From the NCBI RefSeq assembly GCF_009671205.1, contig NZ_CP045309.1, positions 3,596,001 to 3,660,000 on the forward strand: a DNA stretch of 64,000 nt, read 5' to 3'. Below are positions 15,028 to 23,821 of this stretch, piece after piece. Each line of letters starts with the position of its first letter. The stretch's first letter is position 1. Made by a program: the position numbers and the translations under genes. The stretch is from Micromonospora terminaliae (GTDB lineage: Bacteria; Actinomycetota; Actinomycetes; Mycobacteriales; Micromonosporaceae). The notes beneath the pieces were generated by a model. The model was given only the letters and a program-made list of their open reading frames with translations, ran no database searches and was not told the origin of the DNA.

Positions 15028-16476
15028 TCACTGAAGGGCCCGGGCCGAGGCGGCGTCGACCAGGGAGCCGAGCTGGTGCACGCGCAGGGTGTTGGTGGAG
15101 CCGGGGGTGCCGGGCGGGCTGCCCGCCACGATCACCACGTAGTCACCGGGGTTGGCCCGGTTGAGGCCGAGCAGGGCCTGGTCGACCTGGCGGAACATGT
15201 CGTCGGTGTGCTCGACGAACGGCATGAGGAACGTCTCCACGCCCCAGGAGAGGGCGAGCTGGTTGCGCACCTCGGGCACCGGGGTGAAGGCCAGCAGCGG
15301 CAGGTCGCAGTGCAGGCGGGCGAGCCGCTTCACGGTGTCGCCGGTCTGCGAGAAGGCGACCATGGCCTTGGCGCCGATGGCCCGGGCGATCGAGGAGGCG
15401 GCGACGGTGAGCGCGCCGCCGTGGGTACGCGGGTCGTGCTGCAGACGCGGCACGCCGATCGAGCCGGCCTCGGTGGTGGTGACGATCTTCGCCATGGTGC
15501 TGACGGTGAGCACCGGATACTTACCGACGCTGGTCTCGCCGGAGAGCATCACGGCGTCGGCGCCGTCGAGCACGGCGTTGGCCACGTCGGAGGCCTCGGC
15601 GCGGGTGGGGCGCGAGTTCTCGATCATGGAGTCGAGCATCTGGGTGGCCACGATGACCGGCTTGGCGTTCTCGCGGCAGAGCTGCACGGCGCGCTTCTGC
15701 ACCAGGGGCACCTCGTCCAGCGGCAGCTCGACGCCGAGGTCGCCGCGGGCCACCATGACGCCGTCGAAGGCGAGCACGATCGCCTCCAGGTGGTCGACCG
15801 CCTCGGGCTTCTCGACCTTGGCCAGCACCGGGCGGTGGACGCCCTCCTCGGCCATGATCGAGTGGACGAGCTTGATGTCCTCGGGCGAGCGGACGAAGGA
15901 GAGCGCGATCAGGTCGACGCCCAGGCCGAGGGCGAAGCGCAGGTCGTCGGCGTCCTTCTCCGACAGGGCCGGGACGCTGACCGCCACGTTCGGCAGCGAG
16001 ACGCCCTTGTTGTTGGAGACCGGGCCGCCCTCGGTGACCAGGACGCGGATGTCGTTGCCGGTGACGTCGCTGACCTCGACGGCGACGCGGCCGTCGTCGA
16101 TCAGCAGCCGGTCGCCCGGCTTCACCTCCTGCGGCAGCTTCCGGTAGGTGCAGGAGACCCGCTCCTTGGTGCCGAGGATCTCGTCGCCCGTGATGACCAC
16201 CGAGTCGCCGGTGCGCCACTCGTGCGGGCCGTCGGCGAACTTGCCGAGGCGGATCTTGGGACCCTGGAGGTCGGCGAGCACCGCGACCGGCTGCCCGGCC
16301 GCCTCGGCGGCTTCCCGGACCAGCCGGTAGACCGATTCGTGGTCGGAGTGACTGCCGTGGCTGAAGTTCAGCCTCGCCACGTTCATGCCCGCCTCGACGA
16401 GGCCCCGGATGCGCTCCGGGGACGAGGTTGCGGGGCCGAGGGTGCAGACGATCTTCGCGCGGCGTGTCACGCCCAT
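15028..16476 (-). CDS. pyk: Pyruvate kinase
   Basis: A 482-residue pyruvate kinase, catalysing phosphoenolpyruvate + ADP to pyruvate + ATP, the last step of glycolysis. Motifs include RAKIVCTLGPATSS at the N-terminus, MNVARLNFSHGSH, the active-site Lys/Glu region (LAKVEKPEAVDHLE; VARGDLGVELP), and ATQMLDSM. The C-terminal allosteric domain is present and ends HQLGSLVDA. GGAGGAG lies 11 nt upstream of the ATG. The response regulator, pyk and thioesterase order follows the chromosomal backbone of actinomycetes. Confidence 0.97.
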   Translation of the reverse strand: MGVTRRAKIVCTLGPATSSPERIRGLVEAGMNVARLNFSHGSHSDHESVYRLVREAAEAAGQPVAVLADLQGPKIRLGKFADGPHEWRTGDSVVITGDEILGTKERVSCTYRKLPQEVKPGDRLLIDDGRVAVEVSDVTGNDIRVLVTEGGPVSNNKGVSLPNVAVSVPALSEKDADDLRFALGLGVDLIALSFVRSPEDIKLVHSIMAEEGVHRPVLAKVEKPEAVDHLEAIVLAFDGVMVARGDLGVELPLDEVPLVQKRAVQLCRENAKPVIVATQMLDSMIENSRPTRAEASDVANAVLDGADAVMLSGETSVGKYPVLTVSTMAKIVTTTEAGSIGVPRLQHDPRTHGGALTVAASSIARAIGAKAMVAFSQTGDTVKRLARLHCDLPLLAFTPVPEVRNQLALSWGVETFLMPFVEHTDDMFRQVDQALLGLNRANPGDYVVIVAGSPPGTPGSTNTLRVHQLGSLVDAASARALQ

Positions 16477-16716
16477 CAGGCTAGTCTCTCCTCCGGGTCG
16501 ACCTGCCGGCCGACCCCTTTCGGACTGCGGAACAGTTGTCCAACGACGCGCGATGACCCGCGCCGGCGGGCGGTGGAAAACCGCACCGGGACGTCGTGTG
16601 TGGCGGGCATCGGCGACCGCGCGGCGGAAATCGTACCGCTCGCGTTCATCCCTCGGCGGGGGTGCTCCCGGAGATCGACCGGGGCCGCGGGGACCCGGCT
16701 ACGCGCGGGGCGGCGG

Positions 16717-17082
16717 TCAGCTCTGCGTCTTGGCGAGCGGGAACTCCAGCGAGCCGGCCGGGCACAGGAAGGTGAGCACCTCGACGCGGTAGAGCCCGGC
16801 CTGCACGGCCGGGTCGGCCTCCATGACGCTGCGGACGTCGTCGACCGAGCCGGTGCGGGCCAGGCCGAAGCCGATCGGCGGGTCCGGCTCGCGGGCCGGG
16901 CCGTCCACCGAGCCGTCGACGAGGACGATGCCCCGCCGTTGCAGGGCCTGGATGTGCCGCAGGTGCTCGGCCTGGAGCCGCTGGACGGTCTCGTCCGGCA
17001 GCGCCCGGCCCGACGGCCCCGGGTAGAGCACGATGCACTCGTACGTGTCGAGCGCGAAGTCGAGCCGTGGCGTCGCGGCCAT
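16717..17082 (-). CDS. YCII-related domain protein
   Basis: A 121-residue small protein with the ferredoxin-like YCII fold: an N-terminal strand YECIVLYPGPSG, the HLRHIQALQRRGIVLVDGSVDG segment with the conserved His, and an R-S-V-M-E-A-D-P-AVQAGLYRVEVLTF ending, as in YCII proteins where a His-Asp pair forms a putative active site. ATG 17082 follows GGAGGT at about 5 nt. Function of such single-domain proteins is not established. About 240 nt of empty sequence separate it from pyk. Confidence 0.85.
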   Translation of the reverse strand: MAATPRLDFALDTYECIVLYPGPSGRALPDETVQRLQAEHLRHIQALQRRGIVLVDGSVDGPAREPDPPIGFGLARTGSVDDVRSVMEADPAVQAGLYRVEVLTFLCPAGSLEFPLAKTQS

Positions 17083-17259
17083 GCGCACCTCCAGACCACC
17101 GTCCCGCCCAGCGTCGCACGGCGCGCGCCGCCCCGGGGTCGCTCACGGCAAACTGGCGGAAACACCCGGCCCGGGACGTTGACGGCGGCGATTCGCGGGA
17201 AAGGCTTCCGGTCGGGGCGGTGACCACCGCCGCCGACGACGACGCACAGGAGGACCGCC

Positions 17260-18126
17260 ATGGCGACCAGCACCGGGCCCGCGAAGGCCTCGGGCACCTA
17301 CCGGATCGGCGGTGACCTCCAGGTCGACCGGCTCGGCTACGGGGCCATGCAGCTCACCGGCCCCGGCGTCTGGGGCGACCCGAAGGACCCCGCCGAGGCG
17401 GTCCGGGTGCTGCGCCGGGCGTACGAGCTGGGGGTGACCTTCATCGACACCGCCGACTCCTACGGCCCCTTCGTGAGCGAGCTGCTGATCCGGGAGGCGC
17501 TGCACCCGTACGCCGAGGATCTGGTCATCGCGACCAAGGCCGGGCTGACCCGCTCCGGCCCGGGCGACTGGCGGCCGGTGGGCCGCCCCGAGTACCTGCG
17601 CCAGCAGTGCGAGCTGAGCCTGCGCCACCTGGGCCTGGACTGCATCCCGCTCTACCAGCTGCACCGGATCGACGCGAAGGTGCCGCTGGAGGACCAGCTC
17701 GGCGAGCTGGCGCTGCTCCAGCAGGAGGGGAAGGTGCGGCACATCGGGCTGTCCGAGGTGACCGTCGAGCAGATCGAGGCGGCCCAGCGGATCACCCCGA
17801 TCGTGTCGGTGCAGAACCTCTACAACCTGGCCGACCGCAGCGCGGAGGACGTGCTGGAGCACTGCGAGCGCAACGACCTGGCGTTCATACCCTGGTTCCC
17901 GATCGCCACCGGCAACCTGGCCCGGCCCGGCGGCCCGCTGGACGCGATCTCCACGGACCACGGCGCGACGCCCGCGCAGCTCGCCCTCGCCTGGCTGTTG
18001 CGCCGGTCGCCGGTCATGCTCCCCATCCCGGGTACGTCGTCCGTGGCGCACCTGGAGGAGAACGTGGCCGCGGCCGAGGTGCGGCTCGGCGACGACGAGT
18101 TCGAGGCGCTCGCGAAGGCGACCTGA
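17260..18126 (+). CDS. Aldo/keto reductase
   Basis: A 288-residue NADPH-dependent aldo/keto reductase of the AKR TIM-barrel family. The catalytic tetrad is complete: D63 and Y68 in [10 protein letters not shown]93 in IATKAG and H135 in YQLHRID. The C-terminal NADPH motif [14 protein letters not shown] is also present. The substrate is not predictable. The gene is upstream of and co-directional with a GMC oxidoreductase, 76 nt apart, so joint expression is possible. Confidence 0.94.
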   Translation: MATSTGPAKASGTYRIGGDLQVDRLGYGAMQLTGPGVWGDPKDPAEAVRVLRRAYELGVTFIDTADSYGPFVSELLIREALHPYAEDLVIATKAGLTRSGPGDWRPVGRPEYLRQQCELSLRHLGLDCIPLYQLHRIDAKVPLEDQLGELALLQQEGKVRHIGLSEVTVEQIEAAQRITPIVSVQNLYNLADRSAEDVLEHCERNDLAFIPWFPIATGNLARPGGPLDAISTDHGATPAQLALAWLLRRSPVMLPIPGTSSVAHLEENVAAAEVRLGDDEFEALAKAT

Positions 18127-18202
18127 GCCAGCCCTTTCCGTAGCGTGACCGAGCCGCTACCGTCAGAGGGATTCTCACGCCTGGGACGAGTGGGGGTCCG
18201 GA

Positions 18203-19780
18203 GTGGACGGTTTCGACTATGTCGTCGTCGGTGCCGGTGCGGCCGGGTGCGTGCTGGCCAACCGGCTCACCGAGGACCCGGGCACCCGGGTCCTCCTGAT
18301 CGAGGCGGGCGGCTGGGACCGAAGCCCCTTCGTACGGGTGCCCAAGGCGTTCGCCCGGCTCATGGACGACCCGCGCACGGCCTGGCACTATCCGGCGACC
18401 GTCGCGCCGGGCCGGCGCGAGACCTGGCAGCGGGGCCGGATGGTCGGCGGCTCGACGGCGATCAACGGCATGATCTGGAGCCGCGGCGCGGCGGCGGACT
18501 GGGACGCGCTGGCGCCCCTCGGCTGGGGCTGGTCCACCATGCGGCCGATCTTCGCGCGGCTGGAGGACCACCCGTCGCGGGGCGCCGGCGGCGCGGTGCG
18601 GCTGTCCGTGGCCACCGGCACCGACCCGCTCTGCGAGGAGATGCTGGCGACCGGAGCGGAGTTGGGCTGGCGCCGCGTCGACGACCTCGACGCCGCCGAC
18701 GGCGAACGGATCGGCTACGCCACGGCCACCATCCACGCCGGACGCCGGGTCACCGCCGCCGACGCCTTCCTGCACCCGGTGCGGAAGCGGCCCAACCTGA
18801 CCGTCGCGGTCGGCAGCGTCGCGCTGCGGGTGCTCGTCGAGGACGGGCGGGCGGTCGGCGTACGGGTCGCGCACCGGGGGCGGGAGGTCGACCACCGGGC
18901 GGCCGCCGAGGTGATCCTCGCCGCGGGCGCCCTGGCCACCCCGCAACTCCTGCAGGTCTCCGGCATCGGGCCGGCCGATACCCTGCGCGCCGCCGGCGTC
19001 CCGGTGCTGCTGGACCGGCCCCGCGTGGGGGCGGGTCTGCGGGAGCACCGGCCGATCCCCGTGCAGTACCGGCTCGCCGAGCCCGGCGGCTACAACGCCC
19101 GGCTGGGCAGCCCGCTCGGGCAGGCGCGCGCCACGCTGCGTTACCTGGCCACCCGGGGCGGCCCGCTCGCCCTGCCGGTGATGGACGTCGCGGCCCACCT
19201 GAAGTCCCGCCCGGAGCTGGACCGCCCCGACGTCCACCTGCTGATGGCGCCCTTCTCGGCGGCGCCGCGGCGCCCCGGCCGCGCGCTGGAGCTGGAACGG
19301 GAGCCGGGCCTGCTCTGCCTCGCCACGGTGACCCGCCCGGACAGCGAGGGCAGCCTGGCCGTCACCGGCCCCGACCCCCGCACGCCGCCCGCCATCGTGG
19401 CGAACTACTTCGCCGCGGCGCACGACCGCCGGGTCGCCGTGGACGCGGTCCGCCGGACGCGGGAGCTGTTCGCCACCGGGCCGATCGCCAAGCGGATCGC
19501 GGCGGAGACCCTGCCCGGTCCGGCGATCCAGACCGACGAGGAGATCGTCGAGGCCGGGCGGGCGCACGGCTACTGCGGCTACCACGCCATCGGCACCTGC
19601 GCCATGGGCGCGGACGACGAGCACGTCGTCGATCCCCAGCTCCGGGTGCGCGGGGTGGCCGGGCTGCGGGTGGTCGACGCGTCCGTGTTCCCGGCCATGG
19701 TGTCGGGCTGGACCAGCGCGCCCGTGACCGGGCTGGCGTGGCGGGCCGCCGACCTCATCCTCGGCCGGACCACGGAATGA
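18203..19780 (+). CDS. GMC family FAD-dependent oxidoreductase
   Basis: A 525-residue glucose-methanol-choline oxidoreductase. It starts with GTG at 18203 and immediately shows the dinucleotide-binding motif VVVGAGAAGCVLANRL, then GRMVGGSTAINGMIWSRG (second FAD-contact motif), and the C-terminal catalytic part GYHAIGTCAMG ... VVDASVFPAMVSG with the conserved His and the Asn/His-equivalent position. Substrate classes include alcohols, choline and sugars; nothing nearby decides it. A choline dehydrogenase-like or aryl-alcohol-like activity is possible. Confidence 0.94.
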   Translation: MDGFDYVVVGAGAAGCVLANRLTEDPGTRVLLIEAGGWDRSPFVRVPKAFARLMDDPRTAWHYPATVAPGRRETWQRGRMVGGSTAINGMIWSRGAAADWDALAPLGWGWSTMRPIFARLEDHPSRGAGGAVRLSVATGTDPLCEEMLATGAELGWRRVDDLDAADGERIGYATATIHAGRRVTAADAFLHPVRKRPNLTVAVGSVALRVLVEDGRAVGVRVAHRGREVDHRAAAEVILAAGALATPQLLQVSGIGPADTLRAAGVPVLLDRPRVGAGLREHRPIPVQYRLAEPGGYNARLGSPLGQARATLRYLATRGGPLALPVMDVAAHLKSRPELDRPDVHLLMAPFSAAPRRPGRALELEREPGLLCLATVTRPDSEGSLAVTGPDPRTPPAIVANYFAAAHDRRVAVDAVRRTRELFATGPIAKRIAAETLPGPAIQTDEEIVEAGRAHGYCGYHAIGTCAMGADDEHVVDPQLRVRGVAGLRVVDASVFPAMVSGWTSAPVTGLAWRAADLILGRTTE

Positions 19781-19785
19781 ACGGG

Positions 19786-19818
19786 GCTCGACGGCCGCCG
19801 GCACGGCGACCGTCGAGC
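19786..19818. terminator. Bidirectional terminator between convergent genes
   Basis: GCTCGACGG (19786-19794) pairs with CCGTCGAGC (19810-19818), extended inward by CGCCG/CGGCG after one mismatch. It lies between the stops of the GMC oxidoreductase (19780) and the lipase (19830). Confidence 0.75.
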
Positions 19819-19829
19819 GCGAACCGAGC

Positions 19830-20651
19830 TCAGATCGCGAAACAGTTGGGGCGGATCGCGGCGTCGGCGAGCACCTGCCGCACGATGGTGTACGTGGTGC
19901 CGTCGAGGACCAGGCCCAGGTGGCCGACGAGCCGCAGCGGGCACCACGCCTGCACCAGGACGTTGGTGGCGCCGTCGGCGAGTGCGGCGTTGTCGACCGG
20001 GCGGACCAGCTCGTCCTGCCAGGTGCGCACGGTGGTCCAGCGGACCGCGCCCGGGGTGTCGTCCCCGCCGTTGAGGTCGGCCAGCAAGCTGGACCCGATG
20101 GACATCTGCTGGCAGGCCACGATGCCCGCGCAGCTGCCCAGCCCCAGGAAGTTGATGATGTTGGCGACGTAGGTGCCCTGCTGCGGGCTGCCCAGGCTGA
20201 GGTAGTGGTCGACCTTGCCGGCGCCGCCGAGGAACTTGACGTACCAGCGGGAGACCAGGCCGCCCTCGGAGTGGGTGACGAGGTCCACCTTGGTCGCACC
20301 GGTGGCGGCGCGGACCTGGTCCACGTAGGACGACAGGGCCCGGGCGGACTCGCGGATGTCGCCGAACCCGAGGTTCGGCAGCTGGTAGATGGAAACCCGG
20401 TAGCCGTCGGCGCGCAGGCGGGCGGCGATCGGCTCGTAGGCGATGGAGATCCCGATGAGGCCGCCGACCACGACGACCGGGTTGGCGCCGGCGGGGGCGA
20501 GGCCGCTGACGCCGGCCTCGGCGCCGGCGACGTCGGCGGTGGTCGCGGCGGTGGTGGCCGTTTCGGTGGTGGGCTCGGCGAGGGCGGCGGTGGCCGGGAC
20601 GAGCAGGGCGGTGACGGCGGTGGTGGCGGCCAGGATCGTTCGGAGCAGCAT
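19830..20651 (-). CDS. Secreted triacylglycerol lipase/esterase (alpha/beta hydrolase)
   Basis: A 273-residue exported hydrolase. The first 25 residues form a Sec signal peptide ending ALA-E. A Thr/Ala-rich linker leads to the alpha/beta fold, which starts NPVVVVGGLIGISIAYEPIA (oxyanion loop). The nucleophile elbow is THSEGG (S128), a variant of GxSxG in which Thr replaces the first Gly, as in LipA-type lipases (AHSMGG has Ala there). An acidic residue near LNGGDD and a His near GHLGLV complete a likely triad. ATG 20651 has GGAGG at 8-9 nt. Its promoter carries a GTTAC-N6-GTAAC dyad also found upstream of the secreted SGNH hydrolase at 30.4 kb. Confidence 0.9.
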   Translation of the reverse strand: MLLRTILAATTAVTALLVPATAALAEPTTETATTAATTADVAGAEAGVSGLAPAGANPVVVVGGLIGISIAYEPIAARLRADGYRVSIYQLPNLGFGDIRESARALSSYVDQVRAATGATKVDLVTHSEGGLVSRWYVKFLGGAGKVDHYLSLGSPQQGTYVANIINFLGLGSCAGIVACQQMSIGSSLLADLNGGDDTPGAVRWTTVRTWQDELVRPVDNAALADGATNVLVQAWCPLRLVGHLGLVLDGTTYTIVRQVLADAAIRPNCFAI

Positions 20652-20724
20652 GGGCTGCACCTCCGGTGGGAGGCCCCGGTGTTCCGGGAGGACGGGTGGG
20701 GGGATCCGATCGATCGTGGAAACG

Positions 20725-20776
20725 ATGATGCGTGTCCGATTTCACACACGTCAATGGAAAGTTACGCGCTGGTAAC
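20725..20776 (-). promoter_or_regulatory. Lipase promoter with GTTAC-N6-GTAAC operator
   Basis: On the minus strand a -35 TTGACG (20749-20754) and -10 CATCAT (20725-20730) are 18 nt apart. Just upstream of the -35 is a perfect five-base inverted repeat GTTAC-GCGCTG-GTAAC (20761-20776). That position would suit an activator. A near-identical dyad precedes the SGNH hydrolase gene. Confidence 0.55.
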
Positions 20777-20850
20777 CCGTTGTTCCGCAGGGAGCACAAA
20801 GCGGCGTATCCGGCGTCGAGCGGGTCCCCCGGCGAGCCGGCGCGGATGGC

Positions 20851-22212
20851 ATGCTGGGCGCCGTGTCCGCACCACCACCGCCGGAGAAGCCGCTCCGGGT
20901 GATGCCCTGGTGGCTGGCGCTGCTCGGGCTGCTGCTGGCCGTCCTGCTCGGCTGGCTGGTCCTGGACTGGCTGCTCGCCGAGGCCGACCGGGCCACCCAG
21001 CCCGACACCCGCGCCACGCTGCGCGTCGACGCCATCCGCACCGGCCTCACCGTGGTCGCCGGCACCGGCGGCGGGCTGGCGCTGCTGTTCGCCGCCCGTC
21101 GACAGTGGATCAGCGAGCGCGGGCAGCGCCACCAGGAGGCCGTCGCCGCCCGTGACCAGGCGCACCGCGACCGCGTGCAGGCGCACGCCGAGACGGTCGC
21201 CGAGGCCGGTCAGCGGCACCAGGAGCGGCAGGCCGCCGCCGCCGAGCACGACGCGGCCGAGCGGCGGCTCACCGAGCTGTACGTGCGGGCCATCGAGCTG
21301 GTCGGCAGCGACAACCCCGCGGTACGCCTCGGCGGCCTGCACGCCCTGGAACGGCTCGGTCAGGACAACCCGGGGCAGCGCCCGACCACCGTGGCGGTGC
21401 TGTGCGCGTACCTCCGGATGCCAGCGCCCGACGACCCGCGCGAGACCGAGGTACGCCGCACCGCGCAGCGGATGCTCACCCGCCACCTGCGCGCGGACCA
21501 GGACGGCTGGTGGCCCGGCATCGCGCTGGACCTGACCGGCGCCCGGCTGGACGGCTTCGACGCGGCCGGCTGCACCCTCGTGGACCTGAACCTCACGGGC
21601 GCGGTCTGCACCGGCACCACCAGCTTCGCCGGGGCGGTCGTGCACGGCCGGCTGCGGCTGACCGCCGAGTTCGCGGACGCCGTGTTCGACGACCTCACCG
21701 GCGACGCGGAACTCGTGCTGGACGACGCCCGGTTCACGGGCCGGGCGAGCTTCGACCGGGCCGACCTCGGCGGCGGGCTGTCCTGCCGCGGAACGACGTT
21801 CGGGGAGGTCTCCTTCCGCGGCGCCACGCTGCGGGAGCCGAGCAGCTTCGACCGGGCCGCGTTCACCGGCAGCGCCAGCTTCCGGGAGGCGGTGTTCCTG
21901 GGCGGGCTGTCCATGGAGCACGCCAGCTTCGCGGCGTACGCGGGTTTCCGCCGGGCGCGGTTCGCCGACCTGGCGCTGTTCCGCTGGACCGAGTTCGTGG
22001 CGGAGGCCTGGTTCGAGGGGGCCCGCTTCGAGGGCGCCGCCAACTTCGGCCGGGCCGTGTTCCACGGCCCGGCCGGCTTCGAGGGAGCGGCATTCGCCCG
22101 CCGGCCGCTGGTCGACCAGGCCCGCGCGTCGACGAAGGTGACCCACGTCTGGCCGCCCGGCACGACCGTCGGCCGGCGCGACGACGGGTGGCTCGTCCTC
22201 ACCGACCCCTGA
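20851..22212 (+). CDS. Pentapeptide-repeat membrane protein
   Basis: A 453-residue protein. Two membrane helices come first (WWLALLGLLLAVLLGWLVLDWLL and a second near GLTVVAGTGGGLALLFAA), followed by a charged, His/Gln/Arg-rich coiled coil (about residues 90-150, with repeated RHQE/AHRD units), a short helical domain (ELYVRAIELVGSDNPAVRLGGLHALERLG), and from about residue 225 to 415 a run of A(D/N)F/L-type pentapeptides forming a right-handed quadrilateral beta-helix. Such membrane-anchored pentapeptide proteins are common in actinomycetes but have no known function. Promoter not evident; it is divergent from the lipase gene. Confidence 0.9.
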   Translation: MLGAVSAPPPPEKPLRVMPWWLALLGLLLAVLLGWLVLDWLLAEADRATQPDTRATLRVDAIRTGLTVVAGTGGGLALLFAARRQWISERGQRHQEAVAARDQAHRDRVQAHAETVAEAGQRHQERQAAAAEHDAAERRLTELYVRAIELVGSDNPAVRLGGLHALERLGQDNPGQRPTTVAVLCAYLRMPAPDDPRETEVRRTAQRMLTRHLRADQDGWWPGIALDLTGARLDGFDAAGCTLVDLNLTGAVCTGTTSFAGAVVHGRLRLTAEFADAVFDDLTGDAELVLDDARFTGRASFDRADLGGGLSCRGTTFGEVSFRGATLREPSSFDRAAFTGSASFREAVFLGGLSMEHASFAAYAGFRRARFADLALFRWTEFVAEAWFEGARFEGAANFGRAVFHGPAGFEGAAFARRPLVDQARASTKVTHVWPPGTTVGRRDDGWLVLTDP

Positions 22213-22225
22213 CCACCGGCACCGC

Positions 22226-22489
22226 TCAGCTTCCGAGCGCCTGGACCTTGGCGATCGTCTCCTGCACGTGCTGCCGGGCCGGCTCCCCGCCCTGCGCGGC
22301 CTGGGTGAGCGCCTGCCGGTAGGCGTCGATCATGTTGAGCAACGGTCCCGCCGCCACGCCCTCCAGCGCGCCGGCCACCAGCGCCCGCGCCTCGGCGGCG
22401 TCCTGCGCTGCGGCGGCCGTCCGGGCCTTCGCCTCGTCCAGCTTCCGGGCCGCCGCCGCCAGCCTCGCCATGATGTCCGCTGCGCTCAC
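22226..22489 (-). CDS. Small Ala-rich coiled-coil protein
   Basis: An 87-residue protein made almost wholly of alpha-helix-forming residues (ADIMARLAAAARKLDEAKART... with heptad-like spacing and a PLLNMIDAYRQAL second helix). GTG start with GGGGAGG 4-5 nt upstream, which makes it a convincing gene. It reads in the same direction as the coiled-coil membrane protein and FtsK-type ATPase upstream, 417 nt away. It may be the third member of that module, perhaps a substrate or adaptor, resembling in size and helical nature WXG100-like or DUF6244-like small proteins; no WXG motif is present. Confidence 0.75.
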   Translation of the reverse strand: MSAADIMARLAAAARKLDEAKARTAAAAQDAAEARALVAGALEGVAAGPLLNMIDAYRQALTQAAQGGEPARQHVQETIAKVQALGS

Positions 22490-22649
22490 GCGCCCTCCCC
22501 TGTCACCCGCACCGCTAGCACCACAGAGGAGCCTACGAGAGCAGGCCGCGATCGTCCTCCGGACGTCTGCCGGCCGGCGCAGCGGTCAGCTGCCTGATGT
22601 CGTGCACGTACTGTCACGAGGGTTCCGGCCCCGGCCGGCACCCTCTTCC

Positions 22650-22776
22650 GCCTTTGCTCTGCAGCCACGGACGCATCGCTTGCTCAACGTAGTCGTGCCG
22701 CCGGACCGCGATGCGGAGGGCCGGAGAAGAACGGCAGCTCAAGCCGGCGATGCGTGGATGGCTGCAGAGCAAAGGC
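22650..22776. repeat. Long inverted repeat with 30-bp arms
   Basis: Arms 22650-22679 and 22747-22776 match in inverse orientation at 27 of 30 positions (the only difference is the three-base block CGG versus TCC), separated by 67 nt. Outer and inner bases do not match well. The pair occupies most of the 417-nt gap between the small coiled-coil gene and the membrane-protein gene. It could be a mobile remnant (MITE-like) or a very strong transcription barrier. No open reading frame in the gap looks real. Confidence 0.85.
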
Positions 22777-22906
22777 GCGGAGCTGGTTCCAGGCCCCCTC
22801 GCCGGGGCCGTCACGGTGTGTGAATCGGCGGTCCCGGCACGGACAGTGACCTCCCTGCGCGCCGGCGAGCCCTCGCGTCGGCGGGCGCCTCCGCGCCGCC
22901 TCCTGA

Positions 22907-23821
22907 TCAGGTCAGCAGCCGGAAGACGACCAGATAGACGCAGAACAGCGACGGCGCGACCAGCGCGCAGATCACGAAGCCGAGCGGCACGTACCGCCCC
23001 GGCGGCGTCTCACCCCCGAGCACCGGGCGGCCCCACCGCCCGAGCACCAGGTGCCCGGCCAGGAAGGACAGCAGCGGGACGCCGGCGCACGACACGGCGG
23101 CCACCAGGTCGAGCCCGGTCGCTGGCAGCGGCGAGCCGATCAGCGCCACCAGCATGAGCAGGGAGCCGGCCAGCGCGCAGGCCGCGTAGACGGCCACCGC
23201 CCGGGCCGGCGCCGACCAGGTGGGCAGCAGCACGGGCCGCCGCGCCAGGGCCTCGGCCAGCTCCCCGTGCCGGTCGGCCTCGTCGGCCAGCCGCCCGGCC
23301 GCGGCCAGCTCGGCCGCCGGGTCACCCACCCGCGGACCGGGCACGGTCCCCTCGGGATACGCCCCGACCCCCGGCCGCCCCGGCGCGGCGGCTGCGCCGC
23401 CGGTCACCCCGCCCCCGGTTCCGGGCGCCTGCGCCCCGCCCGACACGGGCGTGACCGGTCCGGCAGCCGACGCGGTCAGCCCCGACGCAGGGGCCGCCGT
23501 TTGCAAGCCAGGGGCCGCGGATCCGGCCGCACCTGTGGCAGGCCCCGCGGAAGGCTGGGCCGGTACCGCCGCCGGCGGGGCGCCCAACGGGATCGCCTGC
23601 GCGTCCGGGCTCTCGGCCGGCACGGAGCGCATGGGCAGGTTGATGGCCTGGCCGAGCTGGTCGAGGCGCTGCCCCTGGGCGGCGAGCCGCCGGCCGAGCT
23701 GGTCCACGGTGGACTGGAGAGCCCGCCGGCGTTCCGCCTCGGCGGCGACCGCCCGCTCGCCGCCCCGCTGCCGCGTGGAGAGCTCGCGGAGCAGGGCCGC
23801 GTACTCGTCGAACCCCGTCAC
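22907..23821 (-). CDS. Coiled-coil membrane protein coupled to FtsK-type ATPase
   Basis: A 304-residue protein I cannot place in a named family. Residues 1-60 form a coiled coil (EYAALLRELSTRQRGGERAV...LQSTVDQLGRRLAAQGQRLDQLGQ), then a long Pro/Ala/Gly-rich linker (about 70-190), a helix (AAELAAAGRLADEADRHGELAEAL) and three membrane segments at the C-terminus (AVAVYAACALAGSLLMLVALIG, LVAAVSCAGVPLLSFLAGHL, LGFVICALVAPSLFCVYLVVF). The GTG at 23821 overlaps the ATPase stop as GTGA, so translation is coupled. It probably anchors or regulates the ATPase at the membrane. Confidence 0.85.
   Translation of the reverse strand: MTGFDEYAALLRELSTRQRGGERAVAAEAERRRALQSTVDQLGRRLAAQGQRLDQLGQAINLPMRSVPAESPDAQAIPLGAPPAAVPAQPSAGPATGAAGSAAPGLQTAAPASGLTASAAGPVTPVSGGAQAPGTGGGVTGGAAAAPGRPGVGAYPEGTVPGPRVGDPAAELAAAGRLADEADRHGELAEALARRPVLLPTWSAPARAVAVYAACALAGSLLMLVALIGSPLPATGLDLVAAVSCAGVPLLSFLAGHLVLGRWGRPVLGGETPPGRYVPLGFVICALVAPSLFCVYLVVFRLLT

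Noticed and set aside
17143..18051. Long minus-strand frame opposite the aldo/keto reductase
   Set aside because: It is the mirror of a clearly coding gene, with shadow composition typical of high-GC DNA.
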